Positions 25,268-36,785 of a stretch of 64,000 nt of DNA are shown piece by piece. Under the pieces are notes generated by a model that was given only the letters and a program-made list of their open reading frames with translations, did not search any database and was not told the origin of the DNA. A program made the translations under genes and the position numbers. How positions within the stretch are numbered: position 1 is the first letter of the stretch; the number at the start of each line of letters is the position of its first letter. Origin of the DNA: Prevotella sp. (lineage in GTDB: Bacteria > Bacteroidota > Bacteroidia > Bacteroidales > Bacteroidaceae); the NCBI GenBank assembly GCA_017474845.1, contig JAFVGS010000033.1:1-64000 (forward strand), given 5' to 3'.

Positions 25268-26884
25268 ATGTCTTTAAATAATTTATGTATGATTAACAAC
25301 CTATTTCTAAACATTGATGCCGGGACCATCGACTGGTCAAGAGCGCAGTTCGCCCTCACGGCAATCTACCATTGGCTCTTCGTGCCCCTGACCCTCGGAC
25401 TGGCGGTCATCATGGGCATCGCAGAGACCTATTATTATCGTACGAAGGATGAGTTCTGGAAAACGGCAGCGAAGTTCTGGCAGAAACTCTTCGGTGTGAA
25501 CTTCGCGATGGGTGTCGCCACAGGTATCATCCTCGAGTTTGAGTTCGGCACCAACTGGTCGAACTATTCCTGGTTCGTGGGTGACATCTTCGGCGCCCCG
25601 CTGGCTGTCGAGGGTATCGTCGCCTTTTTCATGGAGTCGACCTTCGTGGCCGTCATGTACTTCGGCTGGAAGAAGGTATCGCCGGGCTTCCACCTTGCCT
25701 CCACCTGGCTCACGGGCTTGGGAGCGACCATATCCGCCTGGTGGATCCTCGTGGCCAACGCCTGGATGCAGTATCCCGTGGGCTGTGAGTTCAATCCCGA
25801 CACGATGCGCAACGAGATGGTGTCGTTTGCCGATGTTGCCCTCTCGCCCTTCGCCGTGGGCAAGTTCTGCCATACCGTCACCTCTGCCTGGATCATCGGC
25901 GCCGTGTTCTGTGTGGGCGTCTGCTGCTGGTACCTGATGAAGAAGCGCGACACAAAGCTCGCCATCGAGAGCATGAAGATCGGTGCTTGGGTGGGACTCG
26001 TCGGAGCCTTGCTCGCAGGCATGACTGGTCATAAGTCTGCACAGGATGTGGCCGCCGTGCAGCCCATGAAACTCGCGGCCATGGAGGCCCTCTACAACGG
26101 CGGTACGGACGTAGGTCTCACGGCTGTGGCCTGGGTGAATCCCTTTGCTCAGCCTGACTATGCCAACGAAGAGTCTGCCCCGCTGAAGATCGAGATGCCC
26201 TACGCCCTCTCGTTCATGGCTACGAACGACATCCACGGCTTCGTGCCTGGCATCAACGATATCCTCAACGGCTACACCACGCCCGACGGCAAGGTGGAAC
26301 TGCCCATCGACGAGAAGATCGAGCGCGGCAAGAAAGCCATCGAAGCCCTCGCTGCCTACCGCGAGGCGAAGTTCAACTCCAGCGACGACGGTTCGACAGC
26401 CGCCGCCCATCTGAAGGTGCTGCAGGAGAACATGCCCTACTTCGGGTACGGCTATATCAAGGACAAGAACGATATCGTGCCCTTCATCCCCGTGAACTTC
26501 TGGTCATTCCGCATCATGGTGGGATTGGGCTGTCTGTTCATTCTTTTCTTCGCCGTCATCCTCGCCGGCGTGTACAAGTTCCCGAAGGCACTCTGGAAGA
26601 AACGCTCTATCGAGAGTCTCCCCGCCTGGCACTATTGGGTGGCCATCGCCCTCATCCCACTGGGCTATATCGCCTCTGAGAGCGGCTGGCTCGTGGCAGA
26701 GTTCGGACGTCAGCCCTGGACCATCCAGGACATGCTACCCACATGGGCTGCGGTTTCCGACCTCAATGCCGGCAGCGTCGCCCTGACCTTCTTCCTCTTC
26801 CTTTTCCTCTTCACCCTGATGCTCGCCGTCGAGATCAACATCCTGCTGAAACAGATCAAGAAAGGCCCGGAAATTGAATCATAA
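25268..26884 (+). CDS. cydA: Cytochrome bd quinol oxidase subunit I
   Basis: A 538-residue membrane protein with about nine helices, the haem-carrying subunit of the high-affinity bd oxidase that oxidises quinol and reduces oxygen. The N-terminal RAQFALTAIYHWLFVPLTLG holds the b595 ligand His (near residue 35), and GRQPWTIQDMLPT near residue 480 is the conserved C-terminal signature. EFGTNWSNYSWFVGDIFGAPLAVEG is also diagnostic. It allows an otherwise anaerobic organism to remove or respire traces of oxygen. Confidence 0.95.
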   Translation: MSLNNLCMINNLFLNIDAGTIDWSRAQFALTAIYHWLFVPLTLGLAVIMGIAETYYYRTKDEFWKTAAKFWQKLFGVNFAMGVATGIILEFEFGTNWSNYSWFVGDIFGAPLAVEGIVAFFMESTFVAVMYFGWKKVSPGFHLASTWLTGLGATISAWWILVANAWMQYPVGCEFNPDTMRNEMVSFADVALSPFAVGKFCHTVTSAWIIGAVFCVGVCCWYLMKKRDTKLAIESMKIGAWVGLVGALLAGMTGHKSAQDVAAVQPMKLAAMEALYNGGTDVGLTAVAWVNPFAQPDYANEESAPLKIEMPYALSFMATNDIHGFVPGINDILNGYTTPDGKVELPIDEKIERGKKAIEALAAYREAKFNSSDDGSTAAAHLKVLQENMPYFGYGYIKDKNDIVPFIPVNFWSFRIMVGLGCLFILFFAVILAGVYKFPKALWKKRSIESLPAWHYWVAIALIPLGYIASESGWLVAEFGRQPWTIQDMLPTWAAVSDLNAGSVALTFFLFLFLFTLMLAVEINILLKQIKKGPEIES

Positions 26885-26886
26885 AA

Positions 26887-26945
26887 ACAAGGATTAAAGG
26901 AACCTACCATAATGGGAACATCCATTTAATCCATAAATCCTTGTT
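26887..26945. repeat. Inverted repeat in the cydA-cydB spacer
   Basis: AACAAGGATT (26887-26896) and AATCCTTGTT (26936-26945) are perfect 10-bp inverse arms around a 39-bp loop, with a second GGATTAAA/TTTAATCC pairing possible within. It may stabilise or separate the two messages. No T-run follows, so it does not look like a full terminator. Confidence 0.6.
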
Positions 26946-26968
26946 CAAAACAAAAAATATAAAGAACT

Positions 26969-28114
26969 ATGTCATACGAATTCTTACAGCACTATTGGTG
27001 CTTCATTGTATCGCTTTTAGGAGCACTATTGGTATTTCTGTTGTTTGTGCAGGGAGCCAACTCCGTAGCCCGCAGTCTGGGTCAGACGGAAGAAGGCCGG
27101 CGTCTCGTCTACAACTCCACAGGCCGAAAGTGGGAGTTCACGTTCACCACGCTGGTCACGTTCGGAGGTGCCTTCTTCGCCTCATTCCCCCTCTTCTACT
27201 CCACCAGCTTCGGCGGGGCCTACTGGCTCTGGATGATCATCCTCTTCACGTTCGTCCTGCAGGCCGTCAGCTATGAGTTCCAGAACAAGATCGGCAACAT
27301 TCTCGGACCGAAGACGTTCCAGTTCTTCCTTACCCTCAACGGTATTGTCGGACCATTGTTGCTGGGCGGTGCCGTAGCCACCTTCTTCGAGGGTTCGAAC
27401 TTCATCGTCGAGAAGAACAACCTCATCGATGCCGGTGCCATCACGCCGATCATCTCCCGCTGGGCGAATGCCTCTCACGGCCTCGACGCCCTGCTCAATC
27501 CCTGGGTGCTCGTGCTTGGCTTTGCCGTGGTGTTCCTCGCACGGGTACTGGGTATCCTCTATGTGATGAATAATGTGAACGACGAGGATATCCGTAGTCG
27601 TGGCAGCGTCCGTCTCATCGGTGCCGCCGTACCTTTCGTCATCCTCTTCGTCGCCTACCTCGTCCATCTTCTGCTGAAAGATGGCTATGCCGTCAACGAG
27701 TTCGGTTTCATCTACATGGAGCCCTACAAGTATCTGACGAATTTCCTTGACATGTGGTATCTGACGGTCATCCTCCTGATTGGTGTCGTACTCGTGCTCT
27801 TCGGCATCGGTAAGACAATCGTCTCAAAGAACTACAATGGCGGAATCTGGCCTGCTGGCATCGGTACGGTGCTGACGGTGCTCGCACTCCTACTCTGCTG
27901 TGCCTGGAACAACACCGCCTACTATCCTTCCACCGCCGATCTCCAGTCGTCGTTGACGCTCTCGAACTCCTGCAGCAGTGAGTTCACGCTCACCACGATG
28001 TTCTACGTCTCGCTGCTCGTTCCGTTCGTGCTCGCCTACATCGTCTACTGTTGGCGCGCCATCGACAGAAAGAAACTCGACAAAGACGAGATCAAGACCG
28101 ATCACGCCTATTAA
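26969..28114 (+). CDS. cydB: Cytochrome bd quinol oxidase subunit II
   Basis: A 381-residue membrane protein with about eight helices, the partner of CydA. The N-terminal YEFLQHYWCFIVSLLGALLVFLLFVQGANS corresponds to the conserved first helix with its GAN signature, and QAVSYEFQNKIGN to the RPVGFDYR-like loop, here diverged as in other Bacteroidetes CydB. It follows cydA after 84 bp containing a hairpin and ends in a strong terminator. Confidence 0.93.
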   Translation: MSYEFLQHYWCFIVSLLGALLVFLLFVQGANSVARSLGQTEEGRRLVYNSTGRKWEFTFTTLVTFGGAFFASFPLFYSTSFGGAYWLWMIILFTFVLQAVSYEFQNKIGNILGPKTFQFFLTLNGIVGPLLLGGAVATFFEGSNFIVEKNNLIDAGAITPIISRWANASHGLDALLNPWVLVLGFAVVFLARVLGILYVMNNVNDEDIRSRGSVRLIGAAVPFVILFVAYLVHLLLKDGYAVNEFGFIYMEPYKYLTNFLDMWYLTVILLIGVVLVLFGIGKTIVSKNYNGGIWPAGIGTVLTVLALLLCCAWNNTAYYPSTADLQSSLTLSNSCSSEFTLTTMFYVSLLVPFVLAYIVYCWRAIDRKKLDKDEIKTDHAY

Positions 28115-28120
28115 AATTAA

Positions 28121-28150
28121 TACCCCCGCCGAACCGGCGGGGGTATCTTT
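28121..28150. terminator. Bidirectional terminator between cydB and the metal ATPase
   Basis: Stem TACCCCCGCCG / CGGCGGGGGTA (28121-28145, 3-base loop) is followed by TCTTTTTA on the plus strand and by TTAATTTTAAT on the minus strand. It lies between two convergent stop codons. Confidence 0.85.
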
Positions 28151-30187
<2,037 letters not shown>

Positions 30188-30216
30188 ATCTTTGCAGTTT
30201 CTTTGATTTCACGCTG

Positions 30217-30251
30217 CAAAGGTACGGATATTTCAGTGCAACTGAGTTGCA
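30217..30251 (-). promoter_or_regulatory. Promoter and palindromic operator of the metal ATPase gene
   Basis: A -7 box TACCTTTG lies at 30217-30224. Upstream, across the -33 region, is the perfect palindrome TGCAACT-G-AGTTGCA (30237-30251), 7 bp on each side of a central base. Its size and place fit a metal-responsive repressor site of the Fur/Zur type; which protein binds is unknown. Confidence 0.6.
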
Positions 30252-30265
30252 AAGTGGTATTAAAA

Positions 30266-30292
30266 AGTCCCGCAGCGCTCGGCTGCGGGACT
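30266..30292 (-). terminator. Terminator of the symporter operon
   Basis: Stem AGTCCCGCAGC / GCTGCGGGACT with a 5-base loop, followed on the minus strand by TTTTTAAT. It lies 6 bp downstream of the symporter stop codon. Confidence 0.85.
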
Positions 30293-30297
30293 AAAAA

Positions 30298-31821
30298 TTA
30301 CTTATAGCACTCGAAGATCTTTTCGACTGTGGTCATCGGGAGTTTCTTCGTGAAGAGGCTGACGAGCCAGACGACAGGGAATCCGCCGACCATCGCAATG
30401 GCACCGCAGTTGATGGGATTGATGGGGTTACCGGCAAGCATGTTGACCACCGTAAGACCCACGCCCCAGATGAAGCAGGCCCAGACGGAAGTCGTCGTCA
30501 CCCCACGCCAGTAGAGGCCCAGCATAAACGGAGCAAGGAAGGCACCGGCCAATGCGCCCCACGAGATGCCCATGAGCTGGGCGATGAACGTCGGGGGATT
30601 CAGGGCGATGAGCAGCGAAATGACGATGAAGAACATGATGAGCACACGCATCACCACCACCTTACGACGCTCGATCTTCTCAGCCACGATATCGTCGATG
30701 GTACCGTCCTCCACCTCACCAGGCAGTGATTTCTTGTCGCGATAGATAAGGTCGAGGGTCATCGTTGAACTGGATGTCAGCACCAGCGAGGCCAGCGTCG
30801 ACATCGAAGCCGAAAGCACGAGCAGTACCACAAGGGCAATGAGCACGTCGGGGAGAGTGACGAGCATCGCAGGCACGATCGAGTCGAAGGCGATCTTACC
30901 CGTTGCCTCGTTGATGACGGGATCATAGAGACGTCCGAAGCCGCCGAGGAAATAACAGCCGCCGGCCACGATAAAGGCGAAGATGGTGGAGATGACCGTG
31001 CCGCGCTTGATGGCGCTCTCGTCGGTGATGGAGTAGAACTTACCCACCATCTGGGGCAGACCCATCGTACCGAGTGAGGTAAGGATGACCACACCCAGCA
31101 GTCCCCAGGGATCGGGACCGAACCATGTGGCGAAACCTCCGTTCACGTTGGGATCGGCATCGGAAGGGATTGCTGCGAGCTTGTCGATGGCAGCCGTCAG
31201 GCCACCCTGTGCATTCAGCACGGCGAGGATGACGGCAACGATGCCGAAGAGCATGATGATGCCTTGGATGAAGTCGTTCATGGCCGTCGCCTTATAGCCG
31301 CCGATGATCACATAGACAGCGGTGAGGATCGACATGATAACCACACAATACTCATAGGGGATGTCGAAGCCCATCTCGAAAAGGCGGGAGATGCCGCTGT
31401 AGACACCTGCGGTATAGGGAATCAGGAACACGAAGGCGATGATCGAAGCAGCTACGCGCAGCCCCTGGTCAGAGAAACGTGTGCCGAAGAAGTCGGGCAT
31501 CGTACGCGACTCGATATGCTGTGTCATCAGCTTCGTGCGACGGCCCAGGATGATCCATGCCAGAAGGGAGCCGATGATGGCATTGCCGATACCGATCCAG
31601 GCACTCGACATACCATAGCGCCATCCAAACTGTCCTGCGTAGCCCACAAAGACCACGGCGGAGAAATAAGAGGTTCCGAAGGCAAAGGCAGTGAGCCACG
31701 GACCGACTGCACGACCTCCCAACACGAAACCGTCAACACTGCTGGCCTGCTTGCGCGAGTACACTCCCACGCCTACCATCACGACCAGGAAAATTACCGT
31801 TAAAAGAACTTTTATGATCAT
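30298..31821 (-). CDS. Sodium:solute symporter (SSS family)
   Basis: A 507-residue transporter with about 13 membrane helices. Family signs are FVLGGRAVGPWLTAFAFGTSYFSAVVFVGYAG at the N-terminus and GGYKATAMNDFIQGIIML in the middle, as in proline and pantothenate symporters. The substrate cannot be deduced. It follows a porin gene after 43 bp, so the two may bring the same nutrient across outer and inner membranes. The spacer between them holds short GTTATTTCGA direct repeats. Confidence 0.88.
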   Translation of the reverse strand: MIIKVLLTVIFLVVMVGVGVYSRKQASSVDGFVLGGRAVGPWLTAFAFGTSYFSAVVFVGYAGQFGWRYGMSSAWIGIGNAIIGSLLAWIILGRRTKLMTQHIESRTMPDFFGTRFSDQGLRVAASIIAFVFLIPYTAGVYSGISRLFEMGFDIPYEYCVVIMSILTAVYVIIGGYKATAMNDFIQGIIMLFGIVAVILAVLNAQGGLTAAIDKLAAIPSDADPNVNGGFATWFGPDPWGLLGVVILTSLGTMGLPQMVGKFYSITDESAIKRGTVISTIFAFIVAGGCYFLGGFGRLYDPVINEATGKIAFDSIVPAMLVTLPDVLIALVVLLVLSASMSTLASLVLTSSSTMTLDLIYRDKKSLPGEVEDGTIDDIVAEKIERRKVVVMRVLIMFFIVISLLIALNPPTFIAQLMGISWGALAGAFLAPFMLGLYWRGVTTTSVWACFIWGVGLTVVNMLAGNPINPINCGAIAMVGGFPVVWLVSLFTKKLPMTTVEKIFECYK

Positions 31822-31864
31822 TTTCGTTATTGCGTTATTTCGATATTAAGTTATTTCGAATTAA

Positions 31865-33001
31865 TTAGAAAGCGACCTGCATCTGGGCCTGGACCCAGTT
31901 GTAATCCTTCGTGCTGATATTCTCGCCACAGAGACAACGGGTATACTGCAGCTGCATGCGGCACTTCTTGTAGAACCAGTACTGGATGCCGATGGTGAGG
32001 TTCGTCTGATCCCAGCCGTCCACCTTCGTGTTACGGTCGAAGGTCTCACCTGAAGCCACGATGTCGAGGGCATCGACGACGGGGATAGCAGTGGTGACGT
32101 AGCCACCCATGCTGCCCACTTCACCGTCCTTACCTCCCAGCCACTCTGCACGGATGCTGGCAGGACGAGCCTCTTTGTATTTAGCCGGTGAGTAAGGAGC
32201 CGTCTTGTATTCGGCACCCACCGAGTAACGGTCGCGCTTGTAGTTGTCGCCCACCTGAATGTCGGGATTCCAGGCTGCAGTATTCACGGCACAGCCCGTG
32301 CCGAGATAACCTGAAGCCACGATACGAAGGCCGTCTATCGGACGCACCTCGAGTTTGGCGATAAAGTCTTTTTGGTTGTTCAGATCCTTGCGGTTGATAC
32401 CCTGTCCGCTCATCAGGGCGAGGTTATAGCGGATAGCTCCCTTGGCGAGTTCACCATAGAGTTCAAGTCCCATGTCACGGCCGTAGTTCACGCCGTTGAG
32501 GGGATCGGGTCCTTCACCGGCCAGATAGAGCACGGCCTGGGAATAGACGTCGATAAGTTCAAGTTGTGTGGGAGACAGCGGGTTCTCCATCGAATAGGAG
32601 TGCTTGAACTGTCCGAAGCGGACAGTCAGGGAGTTGTCTTTAGTGATGCGATAGTCGGTGTAGTATTCCTGAACACAGCTGGAGAAATCGTGCATGAACA
32701 TAAACGACCAGCGGTCAGTGATGCGGGCCTTCGCCCAGAGAAGTGTACGTTTAAGGTTGTAGAAGTTTGTACCTTTGCCGTTGATGTCCTGATAGGACCA
32801 GCCGCCTTGGGCATAACCGTTGAGGGTGATACGGCTCGTGAAATCTTTCAGCCAGTCAGGTTCAGACTTCTTTTGTTCCTGCTCCGTCTGATCCTGTTGG
32901 ACCACCTGCTCCACCTGTTGGCTTTGGCCCATGGCGGCAACACTGCTGAACACTGCCAGCATCACCGCCAGTGTTCTCATTTTAATGGTTTTCTTTCTCA
33001 T
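31865..33001 (-). CDS. Porin O/P-like outer membrane protein
   Basis: A 378-residue protein with a signal peptide ending AVAAMGQ-type (MRTLAVMLAVFSSVAAMGQS), a short Gln/Glu-rich linker and then a run of amphipathic beta strands ending in the aromatic-terminal VQAQMQVAF. It resembles the OprP/OprO-like porins of Bacteroidetes, for example RTLLWAKARITDRWSFMFMHD and FGQFKHSYSMENPLSP. Solute specificity is unknown. It lies 38 bp downstream of the phosphoesterase gene and 43 bp upstream of the symporter, suggesting a three-gene unit. Confidence 0.83.
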   Translation of the reverse strand: MRKKTIKMRTLAVMLAVFSSVAAMGQSQQVEQVVQQDQTEQEQKKSEPDWLKDFTSRITLNGYAQGGWSYQDINGKGTNFYNLKRTLLWAKARITDRWSFMFMHDFSSCVQEYYTDYRITKDNSLTVRFGQFKHSYSMENPLSPTQLELIDVYSQAVLYLAGEGPDPLNGVNYGRDMGLELYGELAKGAIRYNLALMSGQGINRKDLNNQKDFIAKLEVRPIDGLRIVASGYLGTGCAVNTAAWNPDIQVGDNYKRDRYSVGAEYKTAPYSPAKYKEARPASIRAEWLGGKDGEVGSMGGYVTTAIPVVDALDIVASGETFDRNTKVDGWDQTNLTIGIQYWFYKKCRMQLQYTRCLCGENISTKDYNWVQAQMQVAF

Positions 33002-33039
33002 GTCAATAATTTGGTTTATGTTAATTAATGAAGTATCTG

Positions 33040-34578
33040 TTAATGGAGTACCAGCTTTCCGTTATGGATATAGATACCTTTACGCGAAGGCTTTGCAACA
33101 CGCTGGCCTTGAAGGGTGTACCACCCCTCCTGACTCCTGTCTCCTGTCTCCTGTCTCCCGACTTCTGACTCCTGACTCCTGTCTCCTGCCTTCACACCCT
33201 TGATGGCTGTCCAGCCGTCTCCGCGGATAGGAATGGTGGTATTCAGGTCTTCAGCAGAGCTCTCCCGTTCAGGATCACCATAGTTAGTCATGTCCTCTAG
33301 CAAACCATAGACCATCGCATTCATTTCGTCGAAGGTCACACCGTATGTATGGAGGTAATAATTGACCTGATAGTCAGCCATCAACTCCGGCAAATGCTCC
33401 TCATAAGCATCCACGAGTTCCTGAGTACGCGGATTCTCAGGTTCGTCACCACACACATGCAACACAAACAGCTCCGATAAAATATCAGCCGCCTCATCAT
33501 CGTGAATATACATGAAGGCAAGATTCTTCAGACTTGTGAACATACGCTCCTTGGCAAGAGCCTGGAAATCCTCGACGCCTGGCAACTCTGTAATGTAACG
33601 TGTCCGGATGCTCATTGTCTCGTCATCGTTGATTGTCAGCAGGCGATAGGGATTGGGATAGGCCGCACAGGTCGCCGTACTGATATCGTGAATGGTGCGC
33701 GTCAGGTCTTTGTTCCCATCCTTAGCGATATCAGTGGCATGCACATGACCAGTGAGCACGACACCCACACCTGCATCAGCCAGATGGTTGCGCAGGGTGC
33801 TATAACTATAATAGGTGTAGCCGCCGTTACCATTGGGCAAGCCCAACTTCACGGCATAGGTAGAACTGACCTTTTCGGCATGGGTCACATGTGGGAACAA
33901 GGAGTGGTGCATCATCACCACCACCTGCTTGCCTGCCGCAGTGGCAGTCTTTGCCCGCTGTTGCACCCAATTGTAGGTGGCATGAGAGATCACGCCATTC
34001 AGGGGAGAGCCTTCGTGACCGGTATCGATGCCGATGAGCACCAGACCGTCAAACGGTTCACAGCACCACGTCAGCGTGGTGGGTTCCTGTTCTATATCTG
34101 CACCATAGCCGAAGTCCTTGTACATTTCCGCAAACTGACTCGTATTGATCGTCTCGGCCGTATGAATCAGGGAGCCGTCATAATAGTAGGCATTCGCTGT
34201 GCCCATATCGTGGTTTCCTGGGACGACAAAGACCTTGATGCCAGCCTCCTTCAGCTCATACAGTTTCTTAACAACATACTGGTGACTCAGCAACTCACCG
34301 TCCTTTGTCAGATCACCGGAGATTAGGAAGAGATCCGGTTTCTCCTTCAGGGCGATGGCAATGACCTCGTCGAAGATAGCGCTACTGTAATCATTGAGTT
34401 TACGGTCGAGACGGTTGGTGTTATCCAAGGCTTCACCTTTGTTGATAATCAGTTCCGGACTCATCACATGAGGGTCGGAAATAAGCATGACACGCACCTT
34501 CGCACTGACCGGAACCAGTGTCAGAAGGAGCGCCCATATCAGCAGCCCTCGTCTCATTGTACATACATTCATATTCAT
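33040..34578 (-). CDS. Secreted calcineurin-like metallophosphoesterase
   Basis: A 512-residue protein with a signal peptide (MRRGLLIWALLLTLVPVSAK) and a Metallophos domain: SDPHVMSP, SGDLTKDGE, VVPGNHDMG, VMMHHSLFPH and TGHVHATD. A smaller helical region follows (about residues 340-450). At residues 462-482 lies a hydrophilic segment encoded by nine 7-bp units, inserted before the C-terminal WYTLQGQRVAKPSRKGIYIHNGKLVL. That ending is the usual short beta-rich tail of Bacteroidales secreted proteins. The substrate is unknown. ATG 34578 fits the promoter at 34611. Confidence 0.85.
   Translation of the reverse strand: MNMNVCTMRRGLLIWALLLTLVPVSAKVRVMLISDPHVMSPELIINKGEALDNTNRLDRKLNDYSSAIFDEVIAIALKEKPDLFLISGDLTKDGELLSHQYVVKKLYELKEAGIKVFVVPGNHDMGTANAYYYDGSLIHTAETINTSQFAEMYKDFGYGADIEQEPTTLTWCCEPFDGLVLIGIDTGHEGSPLNGVISHATYNWVQQRAKTATAAGKQVVVMMHHSLFPHVTHAEKVSSTYAVKLGLPNGNGGYTYYSYSTLRNHLADAGVGVVLTGHVHATDIAKDGNKDLTRTIHDISTATCAAYPNPYRLLTINDDETMSIRTRYITELPGVEDFQALAKERMFTSLKNLAFMYIHDDEAADILSELFVLHVCGDEPENPRTQELVDAYEEHLPELMADYQVNYYLHTYGVTFDEMNAMVYGLLEDMTNYGDPERESSAEDLNTTIPIRGDGWTAIKGVKAGDRSQESEVGRQETGDRSQEGWYTLQGQRVAKPSRKGIYIHNGKLVLH
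33131..33193. repeat. Nine 7-bp units near the end of the phosphoesterase gene
   Basis: TGACTCC, TGTCTCC (three times), CGACTTC, TGACTCC (twice), TGTCTCC and TGCCTTC in perfect 7-bp register, 63 bp in all. Nine units is a multiple of three, so the frame is kept. Confidence 0.9.
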
Positions 34579-34610
34579 ATATAATCAGTTTCATCTATAC
34601 TTTCGGGGGG

Positions 34611-34618
34611 CAAAAGTA
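34611..34618 (-). promoter_or_regulatory. -7 box for the phosphoesterase-porin-symporter unit
   Basis: TACTTTTG on the minus strand, 32 bp upstream of the start codon. The -33 element is not clear. Confidence 0.5.
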
Positions 34619-34661
34619 CGAATTTTTTGTGAAATAATCATGAGGTATGGAGTTTTTTTTG

Positions 34662-34669
34662 TAATTTTG
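34662..34669 (+). promoter_or_regulatory. -7 box for topB
   Basis: TAATTTTG on the plus strand, 44 bp upstream of the topB ATG, divergent from the box at 34611-34618. Confidence 0.5.
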
Positions 34670-34713
34670 CACGCAATTATCGCAATAACGAGATATAAAC
34701 AGAACAAAAACGT

Positions 34714-36756
34714 ATGATTGTCTGCATCGCAGAGAAACCCAGTGTGGCACGTGACATCGCCCGGATTATCGGTGCGAACAGCTCGCACGATGGGTATATG
34801 GAAGGTAACGGATATCAGGTGACATGGACCTTCGGTCACCTGTGCGAGCTAAAGATGCCCGAAGACTACACAGTCGTATGGAAAGAATGGCGTTTGGACT
34901 TTCTTCCGATGATTCCTCAGCGTTTCGGCATCAGGGTGAAGGAAGACCAGGGAGTGAAGAAGCAGTTCGCCACCATAGAGAAACTGATGCAGAGTGCAGA
35001 CAGCATCATCAATTGTGGTGACGCCGGACAGGAGGGTGAACTCATCCAGCGTTGGGTGATGCAAAAGGCCCAGGCCACCTGTCCAGTGAAGCGTCTGTGG
35101 ATCTCGTCGATGACCGACGAGGCCATCCGTGAAGGCTTTGCACAGCTGAAAGACCAGCAGGAATACCAGTCGCTGTATATGGCAGGTCTGAGCCGTGCTG
35201 TTGGAGACTGGCTGCTCGGTATCAACGCCACACGTCTCTATACCATTAAATACGGTCAGAACCGGCAGGTGCTCTCCATCGGCCGTGTGCAGACCCCCAC
35301 CCTCGCCCTCATCGTGAACCGCCAGTATGAGATCGACCATTTTAAGCCAGAGCCATACTGGGTATTGGCGACGGTGTATCGCGACACCACCTTCACCGCC
35401 ACTAAGGGGAAATTCACCACAAAGGAAGAAGGTGAGCTTGCCTTCTCTACCATCGAAGGCAAGCCTTTCACCGTGACAAAAGTGGAGAAGAAGAACGGTA
35501 AAGAACAACCGCCGTCGCTCTACGATCTCACATCGCTGCAGGTAGAATGCAACAAGAAATTCTCTTATTCGGCCGAAATGACACTGAATCTCATCCAAAG
35601 CCTCTATGAGAAAAAGTTCACCACTTATCCGCGTGTCGACACAACCTTTCTATCTGACGACATCTATCCGAAGTGTCCTCAGACGCTGAATGGCCTGTTC
35701 CAGACCAAGTTCAGCGGCGTCGCCCCCTACGCCGAGCTCATCAAGCCCCTCGGAGGCAAGCCCTTGCCTAAGACGAAGAAGGTGTTCGACTCGTCGAAAG
35801 TGACCGACCACCATGCCATCATTCCTACTGGTGTACCTCCACAGGGACTGTCTGACGCAGAGAGGAATGTGTTCGACCTCGTGGCGAAACGCTTTATCGC
35901 CGTATTCTATCCAGATTGCAAGTTTGCCCAAACCATCGTGACAGGACAAGTAGAGGAGGTGGAGTTCAAGGTAACCGGAAAGACCATCTTAGATCCAGGC
36001 TGGAGGTCTGTCTATGCCAAGGACCAACAGAGCAACGATGAGGAAGAGCAGAAGAAGAAAGAAGAGGAGCGCACACTGCCCGTCTTCACGAAAGGAGAGA
36101 GTGGCGACCACAAGCCCACCCTCACAGAGAAGTGGACCACCGCCCCCAAGCCCTATACGGAGGCAACGCTGCTGAGAGCGATGGAAACTGCCGGAAAGCT
36201 TGTAGACAATGAGGAGTTGAGAGCTGCGATGAAGGAGAACGGCATCGGCCGTCCCTCCACGCGTGCCGCCATCATCGAGACCCTCTTCAAGCGCCACTAC
36301 ATCAAACGTATTCGCACGAGCATAGCCCCCACCCCGACAGGCACTGAACTGATCGGACTGATTCACGAGGAACTGTTGAAGAGTGCAGAACTGACGGGTA
36401 TCTGGGAGAAGAAGCTACGCGACATTGAGCGCGACAAGTTGAACTATAACCAGATTGCCATGGACTTCATCGACGGTCTGAAACATCAGGTGACGGAGAT
36501 TGTGAACCAAGTAAAAGGCGACACCAGCAACCGTCGCGTCAGCGTCGTGGTCGAAGAACCAAAGAGTACCGCGAAGTCCAAAAGCGCCGCAAAGCCCAAG
36601 ACTCCACGAAAGAATACCACAACGAATGCTGGTGAACCCCATGAGGGCGATATCTGTCCACTCTGTGGAGAAGGTCGCATCATCAAAGGTAAGACCGCCT
36701 ACGGCTGCTCACGGTGGAAAGAAGGATGTACTTATCGCGTACCATTCAAACAATAA
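34714..36756 (+). CDS. topB: DNA topoisomerase III
   Basis: A 680-residue type IA topoisomerase that relaxes and decatenates DNA by single-strand passage. The TOPRIM domain starts at residue 1 (IVCIAEKPSVARDIA) with the acidic GDAGQEGELI near residue 100. The catalytic tyrosine is in FTTYPRVDTTFLSDD near residue 306, and the GRPSTRAAIIETLFKRHYI motif lies near residue 510. The C-terminus has a Lys-rich linker and a zinc ribbon, CPLCGEGRIIKGKTAYGCSRW. Length is normal. Confidence 0.95.
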   Translation: MIVCIAEKPSVARDIARIIGANSSHDGYMEGNGYQVTWTFGHLCELKMPEDYTVVWKEWRLDFLPMIPQRFGIRVKEDQGVKKQFATIEKLMQSADSIINCGDAGQEGELIQRWVMQKAQATCPVKRLWISSMTDEAIREGFAQLKDQQEYQSLYMAGLSRAVGDWLLGINATRLYTIKYGQNRQVLSIGRVQTPTLALIVNRQYEIDHFKPEPYWVLATVYRDTTFTATKGKFTTKEEGELAFSTIEGKPFTVTKVEKKNGKEQPPSLYDLTSLQVECNKKFSYSAEMTLNLIQSLYEKKFTTYPRVDTTFLSDDIYPKCPQTLNGLFQTKFSGVAPYAELIKPLGGKPLPKTKKVFDSSKVTDHHAIIPTGVPPQGLSDAERNVFDLVAKRFIAVFYPDCKFAQTIVTGQVEEVEFKVTGKTILDPGWRSVYAKDQQSNDEEEQKKKEEERTLPVFTKGESGDHKPTLTEKWTTAPKPYTEATLLRAMETAGKLVDNEELRAAMKENGIGRPSTRAAIIETLFKRHYIKRIRTSIAPTPTGTELIGLIHEELLKSAELTGIWEKKLRDIERDKLNYNQIAMDFIDGLKHQVTEIVNQVKGDTSNRRVSVVVEEPKSTAKSKSAAKPKTPRKNTTTNAGEPHEGDICPLCGEGRIIKGKTAYGCSRWKEGCTYRVPFKQ

Positions 36757-36785
36757 ATCGCAAAGCATATCGTTATTAATAAGGT

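Noticed and set aside
25337..26410. 357-codon minus-strand frame opposite cydA
   Set aside because: cydA is certain on the plus strand; the antisense frame is a codon-bias shadow rich in His, Arg and Gly.
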